Positions 15,801 to 19,809 of a stretch of DNA of 19,809 bases are shown piece after piece. The translations under genes were made by a program, and so were the position numbers. The DNA is taken from positions 1 to 19,809 of the forward strand of contig CALMLJ010000506.1 of the NCBI GenBank assembly GCA_937868025.1. The letters run 5' to 3'. The first letter of the stretch is position 1. Each line of letters begins with the position of its first letter. This stretch comes from an uncultured Acidimicrobiaceae bacterium. Its GTDB lineage: Bacteria; Actinomycetota; Acidimicrobiia; Acidimicrobiales; Microtrichaceae. The notes beneath the pieces were generated by a model. It was given only the letters and a program-made list of their open reading frames with translations. It was not told where the DNA came from and did not search any database.

Positions 15801-18742
15801 GCACCGTCGTACGCATACGTCGTCTGGTTGCCCCGCTCGTCCTTCGACCACGCCATCGTGCCATCAGGGTTGAACAGGAATTGCTTGGGCCCACGACCGG
15901 AGATCTGCTCGGCAAGCCGCTCGCCGCGAGCCGACCACGTGGTCGTCGACGTCACTCCGGCCGGGTCGGTCACCACACTCTGGCGGCCCGCATTGTTGTA
16001 CGCGACATTCGTGGCCAGGCCTGAAGGAGACGTCTGCTTCTTCACCAACCCGTCGGGCCAGTACTCGGTGATCGTCGTGTTACCCAGCGGATCCGCCGAC
16101 TTCCAGGCCCGTCCCGACGAGTCGTACGTCAGGGTGGTCACAACACCAGCAGCGTCGGTCGTCGTCTGGGTACGACCGGCATCGGTATAGGTGGTCTGGG
16201 AGATTCTCCCGGTCGGATCGGTGACCTTCTTGACCCGACCCACCGCGTCGTACTCGGTCTCGGTCACCCCGCCATCAGGGGCCGTGACCTTCCAAACCTG
16301 ACCGGCCGCGTTGTACGTCGTCGTCGTGACCCGCGCCATCGGGTCCTTCACCTTCCACAATCGGCCTGCGCTGTCGTAGGTGTTCTCCGTCACCCCACCA
16401 TCGGGCGCCGTCGTCTTCCACAACTGACCGTCATCGAAGTACGAGTAGTTCGTCTGGCGCCCGGCCCCATCCTTGGTCCACTCCACACGGCCCAACACTC
16501 CGTAGTGCGTTTCAGTAACCACACCGGTCGGGTCGGTCACCGTCGTCAGCTGACCGAGCGCGTCGTACCCGTACGTCGTCGCCAGCTTGCCGGGCAACGA
16601 CTCGGTCGCGAGGCGCCCCAGCGAGTCGTAGGTACGAGTTGTCACAGCACCCGTCGGATCGGTCGTCGTCAACAAGCGACCCGCTCCGTCGTAGGTGTAG
16701 GTCGTCACCTCGGTGGTGCCCGCAGCGTTGCCCGGCGCCGTCACCGTCAACACCCGCCCCTCGCCGTCGTACGTGTAGGACGTGGCCCTTCCTTCCGGCG
16801 ACGTCACCTTCTTCAACCACCCCTGCGGCCAGTACTCCATCGTCGTGGTCGCACCGCCGACCGTCGACGTCAGCACCTGCCGAGTCGGCGAATACGTGTA
16901 GGACCTCACCACACCGTCAGGGTCGGTCTCCGACATCACCAACCCGTTCGTAATCGTGCGGGTGGTGACCTTTCCGAGCGCGTCGGTCTCCGATGATGGG
17001 ATCTCCGACGTTCCCGACCCGGCGTAGCTGTAGGTCGTCGTGCCCGAAGCCGCGGTGGTGATCGTCAACGGGCGATCCTGGGAGTCATACGTTGCCGAGG
17101 TCGGCCCCGAAGCCGGGTCGGTCGTCGCCGAGACGTTCGCCCGGGCATCGAGCGTCGAACCCCTGGTCACTCCGGTGCGCGTGGTCGACTGATTCCAGAA
17201 CCCGAACGAGCCGACCTGCTTGCCAGTCGTCTTGTTGTTCGGGTCGATGATCTGGACGACACGCCCGTTCGTGTCGTGCACGTACTTCAAGACCTCACCA
17301 GTCGCGACCACGGTGTGCGTCGTGATCCGGTTGACGTCGTCGTAGGAGAACGTCTCCTCCCCACCGTCAGGTGTGGTCTGCAAGACGACCCGACCCGAGC
17401 TGCCGTACACCGTCGACATCAACACCACACCGGTCGGATCGGTCACCGTGCTCAATGCACCAGCAGCGTCATACCCGTACGCCCACACCTTGCCGGCGGC
17501 ATCGGTGAACGACGTCAACCGACCGGACGTGTAGCCGTACGACACCGACCGGCCGTCGGTCGCCGCGATCGACACCAGGAAGCCGCCGGAGTAGGAGAAC
17601 GACAGCTTCGGCTGGTTCGGCGCGGTACCCGCCGACGACGTCACCGTCGAGACCAGACCCGACCCGTCGCGCACCACCGTCGCGGACACTCCAGCGGCAT
17701 CGGTCGTCTTCTCCAGCCGGCCGGCCGTGTCGAACTCCCACACCACACCCCCGTTGAAGGTCAGACGCAGCGACGAATCCGGATCGCGAGAAAGCTCCGC
17801 CGCCAGCTCCTGGGGGCGATTGAACCCCGTACCCGCAGCGTTCGCCGGGAACCTCACCACCCGGCCGTCGTCGAGTTTCACATCCGCGTACGACACGAAG
17901 TCCGTCGCGGTGGCACCGTACGCCTCGGTCCATCCCGAACCCAACGCTGCGCCATCGGTGTCAGTCGAGTTGTAGGAGCGCTGAACGGCAAGCCCCGGCA
18001 ACGACGCAGTGGCGTCGAGGTCCGTGAACCCGTGATAAAGGTTGCCCGTCGCCGTGTCCACCGGATCGCTCACCCGCAGGTTCCCTGGAGCGCTGTCACC
18101 CCGAGCCGCGCCATCGGGGCGCAGGGCGGCACACAAGGGGTCAGCTGACCCGTCGCCGCCGGTCACCGTGACGATCGACTCCCAACGCACTCCAGCACCA
18201 GCGAACGTACGGGCGCCCCAGTTCTTCAGCTGATACCGAACCGGCGCTCCCGTCGTGTTCGTGAAGTGCCCATACGTCAGGCCCGGGAACGGATACCACC
18301 CGCCGGCCGGCCCCTCCGCCGACGCCGGCGGCCACCAGCCGACGTCAGCGAAGGACGCGAACTGGCCGCCAAGAGCCAGCACATGAAACGCGTACTCCGC
18401 CCGGTACAGACCCCAGTAGAGGCTCGTCGTCATCGACCCCGTCGCCACCAAATCGACTGTCGCCCCCGCCGGCACCCACAAGCCACTGACCTTCTCGGTG
18501 TCATCTAGCCCCGTGATGTGGTAGCTCCGATTCGTCGACGCGCACATGGGCTGAGGAGCCTGCCCCACCGGCACGCCTGGCGTCGCGCCAGCCGTTCCAA
18601 ACGCCGGCGGCAGTAGCGCAGAAATCACTGCGACGACCACGATCGAGCCGCGAACGACGAACCTCGGCATCCAGCCGACGCGCCGAACTCGGAGCCTTTC
18701 TCGATGACGGACGGCGGAGATGTGGCGCTGGTTGGAGTCCAT
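12857..18742 (-). CDS. Secreted RHS/YD-repeat protein with DUF4160-like C-terminal tip
   Basis: About 1961 residues from the ATG at 18742; the ATG at 18670 (MPRFVVRG) is an alternative, and the frame is open to 18850. A Sec signal (SIVVVAVISALLPPAFGTAGA) ends near residue 53. An N-terminal domain of about 190 residues leads to PVDTATGNLYHGFTDL, the RHS entry motif. More than twenty YD repeats (forms of YDAAGRL) follow, interrupted near residues 1144-1335 by a lectin/jelly-roll-like insert. The RHS core-associated end reads LRARNYQNTTGTFTTVDPLD and closes at DPSGL near residue 1681. The tip of about 279 residues has two Gly/Ala/Val-rich hydrophobic segments (about 1772-1797 and 1812-1837), a Ser/Thr linker and a last domain with VVIYSNDHGPPHAHV resembling DUF4160. 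By analogy with WapA and other RHS proteins it is probably a contact or secreted polymorphic toxin; the tip activity is unknown. Confidence 0.9.
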   Translation of the reverse strand: MDSNQRHISAVRHRERLRVRRVGWMPRFVVRGSIVVVAVISALLPPAFGTAGATPGVPVGQAPQPMCASTNRSYHITGLDDTEKVSGLWVPAGATVDLVATGSMTTSLYWGLYRAEYAFHVLALGGQFASFADVGWWPPASAEGPAGGWYPFPGLTYGHFTNTTGAPVRYQLKNWGARTFAGAGVRWESIVTVTGGDGSADPLCAALRPDGAARGDSAPGNLRVSDPVDTATGNLYHGFTDLDATASLPGLAVQRSYNSTDTDGAALGSGWTEAYGATATDFVSYADVKLDDGRVVRFPANAAGTGFNRPQELAAELSRDPDSSLRLTFNGGVVWEFDTAGRLEKTTDAAGVSATVVRDGSGLVSTVTSSAGTAPNQPKLSFSYSGGFLVSIAATDGRSVSYGYTSGRLTSFTDAAGKVWAYGYDAAGALSTVTDPTGVVLMSTVYGSSGRVVLQTTPDGGEETFSYDDVNRITTHTVVATGEVLKYVHDTNGRVVQIIDPNNKTTGKQVGSFGFWNQSTTRTGVTRGSTLDARANVSATTDPASGPTSATYDSQDRPLTITTAASGTTTYSYAGSGTSEIPSSETDALGKVTTRTITNGLVMSETDPDGVVRSYTYSPTRQVLTSTVGGATTTMEYWPQGWLKKVTSPEGRATSYTYDGEGRVLTVTAPGNAAGTTEVTTYTYDGAGRLLTTTDPTGAVTTRTYDSLGRLATESLPGKLATTYGYDALGQLTTVTDPTGVVTETHYGVLGRVEWTKDGAGRQTNYSYFDDGQLWKTTAPDGGVTENTYDSAGRLWKVKDPMARVTTTTYNAAGQVWKVTAPDGGVTETEYDAVGRVKKVTDPTGRISQTTYTDAGRTQTTTDAAGVVTTLTYDSSGRAWKSADPLGNTTITEYWPDGLVKKQTSPSGLATNVAYNNAGRQSVVTDPAGVTSTTTWSARGERLAEQISGRGPKQFLFNPDGTMAWSKDERGNQTTYAYDGAGRSTGRVTPVATEGWGYVNGEMVSYIAPPVGGVARVTLFGRDAAGRVNAVADPSGRAMNDTFNAAGDLTGRVFTQGGSTLGFTYGYDSAGRQNSAVTPDGTFTKTFDLAGRLLSVNPVDNRYMSYSYDSGGRVSQVTTPEGLELVYGYDAAGRVQKISPNSTMVDWFNGANAAGADPSKWTRQAVGGGSAAIDGNRLRLSTTATAGSSMGVTSTAPQTADSVTTVSFQAASSAVGNQSRFTVGVRQNAANTAGYRVEFTTDSTTAKLIKRVAGTDTVLGTFTAPTPGTEIRTQIEVSGSTVRAKVWPASGSAPGTWGVSVTDTSITAAGATQVRTDRVAGSNSVAIDSYRQRNNQGSALAPFVTNTYNADSQVTTEAFPSGSRVNTFTAGRLTKQVQTVPGADRTTDVTYDSAGAYATTAVGGVTTTYGYDASGQLLSATPSTGAALEYTYDGAGRRATSKVGSVTTSYTYNSASQLTAVTPAAGSATSMTYDLAGRRLTETTGSAVTTNTYDQAGRLAGIAKTNAGTVVTSEARKYTPEGLLRMDTVTGPGGGFLRALKYDWDTNTGGLAQMVSTLDGETNFGLVRNNGTWAASTKGGTPTLFGSDVFGSVINSTGQTLANATGWDPYGNPTGATATNAARFGYRGELTVLGDTYLRARNYQNTTGTFTTVDPLDDVAATSTSGNRYHYSYNDPINRQDPSGLRPGEPDHEHQAGRPTGSAGASAAGSSDRVRRSVEDAIKRCPAPEDHIQRATTKWWYDIDFAARTCTLTFNGKMSNGLEQLIVDYQTEITVGLAVVAVAAAAVAVAAGGGAVVLSEAGKASVEVVAGGSALVVGVAVAGGVVTVVVGGVIVVLRNLDAAGPSPQTSGRGGGSTTTSTPSTCGATEDGPDESGKGRSASPVGEVLRDGAVKVVIYSNDHGPPHAHVKGGGPETRVGQNGKPLNGDPELTRAQRQVVEKHLKEIRDAIREYMRWFGDEC
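14289..14321 (-). repeat. 33-bp direct repeat, copy inside the RHS gene
   Basis: Encodes LAGRRLTETTG within a YD repeat of the RHS protein. It is identical to 12293-12325. The two copies are 1996 bases apart start to start and enclose the C-terminal RHS part and the immunity gene. Confidence 0.95.
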
Positions 18743-18790
18743 ATCGGGAGTTGAGCCGAGCGGCGACACGATCGCCGCACCATTCGCCGG

Positions 18791-18823
18791 AGATTCGTCG
18801 CAGATGCGTCGCAGATGCGTCGC
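18791..18823. repeat. Three tandem 11-bp repeats in the RHS-parA intergenic region
   Basis: AGATTCGTCGC (18791-18801) and AGATGCGTCGC twice (18802-18812, 18813-18823). A degenerate fourth unit may precede them. They lie about 98 bases upstream of parA and 49 bases upstream of the RHS start used here. The period of about one helical turn would put all units on one DNA face, as in iterons or multi-site operators. Confidence 0.85.
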
Positions 18824-18853
18824 AGGCGCTTCCGGTGGTGGAACGCCCACGCC

Positions 18854-18885
18854 ATCGTTGGTCTACGATTCCCCATCCCAACGAT
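18854..18885. promoter_or_regulatory. Spaced palindrome, candidate operator of parA and/or RHS
   Basis: ATCGTTGG (18854-18861) and CCAACGAT (18878-18885) form perfect 8-bp inverted arms around a 16-base spacer. The arms are 24 bases apart centre to centre. The spacer contains TACGAT (18864-18869), a possible parA -10 box. The size and position fit a dimeric repressor site. A hairpin is less likely with so long a loop. Confidence 0.5.
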
Positions 18886-18920
18886 CGCTAAATCATCGCA
18901 TTGTCTGAATCCGAACCACT

Positions 18921-19745
18921 ATGGGCTCCTCAAACACCATCGCTGTCGCCGCCGGCAAGGGTGGCGTCCTCAAGACGACGCTCGCCTGCCACCTCGCCGT
19001 GGCAGCGACGGCTGCTCATCGGCGAGTTCTTCTCGTCGACCTCGATCCACAAGGCAACACGGCCCTCGACCTGGGCTTCGCGTCCGATGGCGGACGAGCT
19101 CTCGCCCATGCGTTGACGAACGGCGACCGCCCCGAACCTCTCTGCGACATCCGTACCCGACTCGACGTACTTCCTGGCGGCCGCGATCTCGACGCAGCAG
19201 CCCTGACTCTCACTCGATCCGCGCTCGATGACGGCTCCCTTGCCCGGGTGCTCTCCCAGTTAGAGGACGAGTACGACTTCGTCATCGTCGACTGCCCGGC
19301 GCGGGAGCTTGTGCTGCGTCGAGCAGCCCTCTCCGCCGCCGCGTTTGTCGTGGTCCCCTCAAGCAGTGACCTGGCGAGCTACCACGGGTTAGCCGACCTT
19401 GCAGCCACGATCAGCGAGGTTCGGCGGGCCGGCAACGACGAGCTCGACGTGCTCGCCGTCGTCGCGGGCCCGGTGCCCTCCAACGCGACGGGCCTCCGTA
19501 GACGAGCGATAGCCGAGCTCGGGAAGCTCATCGGCGATCCGACGCTGCTGGTGAACACGACGGTCCGCACCTCGCACCTCACCGCAGAGCGTTGCCGGGC
19601 CGGCGGGCTCACCACCGCGGAGTACGCGGCGCGGTCGCACACCCCAGCCGCGATCAGCCTGGCCGACGACTGGGCTGCCATCACCGGCGAGATCCTCGGC
19701 CGGCACCTCGCAGCGATCGCGTCGAACCGATCAGTCAACTGCTGA
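18921..19745 (+). CDS. ParA/Soj-type ATPase (orphan, atypical Walker A)
   Basis: A 274-residue P-loop ATPase of the ParA/MinD class, which segregate DNA or position complexes by ATP-dependent DNA or surface binding. The deviant Walker A reads GKGGVLKTT (residues 12-20), keeping the signature Lys13 and catalytic Lys18 but with Leu17 where Gly is normal. The A' motif VLLVDLDPQGN follows near residue 37 and the Walker B FVIVDCPA near 118. No N-terminal helix-turn-helix extension is present, as in short chromosomal or type Ib plasmid ParAs. No replication gene, ParB or integrase is visible. Its stop overlaps the next start as TGATG, so its partner may be the gene cut by the right edge. Such genes often mark plasmids or integrated elements; that is inference here. 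Confidence 0.88.
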   Translation: MGSSNTIAVAAGKGGVLKTTLACHLAVAATAAHRRVLLVDLDPQGNTALDLGFASDGGRALAHALTNGDRPEPLCDIRTRLDVLPGGRDLDAAALTLTRSALDDGSLARVLSQLEDEYDFVIVDCPARELVLRRAALSAAAFVVVPSSSDLASYHGLADLAATISEVRRAGNDELDVLAVVAGPVPSNATGLRRRAIAELGKLIGDPTLLVNTTVRTSHLTAERCRAGGLTTAEYAARSHTPAAISLADDWAAITGEILGRHLAAIASNRSVNC

Positions 19746-19809
19746 TGATCCGCGGGTCAGGCAACTACGACCCGCTCGAGCCGCTCGTCGGCTTCGAGGC
19801 ACGCCGCTC
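19745..19809 (+). CDS. Start of an unknown ORF coupled to parA (partial, runs off right edge)
   Basis: ATG at 19745 shares its A with the parA stop (TGATG) and opens MIRGSGNYDPLEPLVGFEAR before the window ends after 21 codons. The tight overlap indicates a co-translated partner, possibly a ParB-like or other accessory protein. The visible part is too short for recognition. Confidence 0.5.
   Translation, partial: MIRGSGNYDPLEPLVGFEARR

Larger units (their letters stand above)
18743..18920. other. Divergent intergenic region between RHS and parA
   Basis: 178 bases with no convincing gene. It holds the 11-bp tandem repeats and the spaced palindrome. Neither parA nor the RHS start has a clear Shine-Dalgarno sequence or a TAnnnT box at six bases, unlike most other genes here. 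The RHS frame remains open through part of it, up to a GTG at 18850, but those codons translate the repeats and are not protein-like. Confidence 0.6.

Noticed and set aside
18791..18823. Short tandem repeats read as a CRISPR array
   Set aside because: Units are 11 bp with no spacers and no cas genes nearby.
18743..18850. Extension of the RHS protein to the GTG at 18850
   Set aside because: The added 36 codons translate the 11-bp repeats and lie against the palindrome; a signal peptide is already complete from 18742 or 18670.

Overview
The window is GC-rich and densely coded, and reads as chromosomal DNA of a high-GC actinobacterium. The evidence is a PII protein paired with a bifunctional GlnD, a GlnR-type operator half-site, an actinobacterial-style ChdC/HemQ, Sec lipoproteins and many start codons placed 6-7 bases after a TAnnnT box (leaderless initiation). 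An acidimicrobial relative is my guess only; no marker gene fixes the class.

Layout. (1) 1-2179, minus strand: glnK-glnD nitrogen-signalling operon with a TGATG overlap. glnD runs off the left edge and no amtB is present. (2) 2271-6256: housekeeping and hypothetical genes: a conserved unknown, a small unknown followed by a zinc-finger-less DnaJ/CbpA-type co-chaperone, a DUF1269 protein and a FadD-like acyl-CoA synthetase. (3) 6319-7743: a lipoprotein related to amino-acid-type ABC substrate-binding proteins, whose fold segments appear in circularly permuted order. (4) 7759-12072: ChdC (coproheme decarboxylase), a large lipoprotein alpha/beta hydrolase, a LmbE/PIG-L deacetylase and FdhD. (5) 12293-18742, minus strand: an accessory locus made of a secreted RHS/YD-repeat protein of about 1961 residues with a DUF4160-like C-terminal tip, a candidate immunity gene one base downstream, and a 33-bp perfect copy of RHS coding DNA just beyond that gene. 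(6) 18743-19809: a divergent control region with 11-bp tandem repeats and a spaced palindrome, then an orphan ParA-type ATPase with an atypical Walker A, coupled to an ORF cut by the right edge.

How the parts may work together. GlnK and GlnD form a nitrogen-status switch, probably under GlnR. ChdC completes heme by the coproporphyrin route. The RHS protein and the gene behind it look like a polymorphic toxin-immunity pair, and the 33-bp direct repeats could allow the tip-immunity cassette to be lost or exchanged. The tip and immunity DNA look visibly less GC-rich than the housekeeping genes. The most unusual items are the permuted binding protein, the RHS cassette with its flanking repeat, and the ParA control region.
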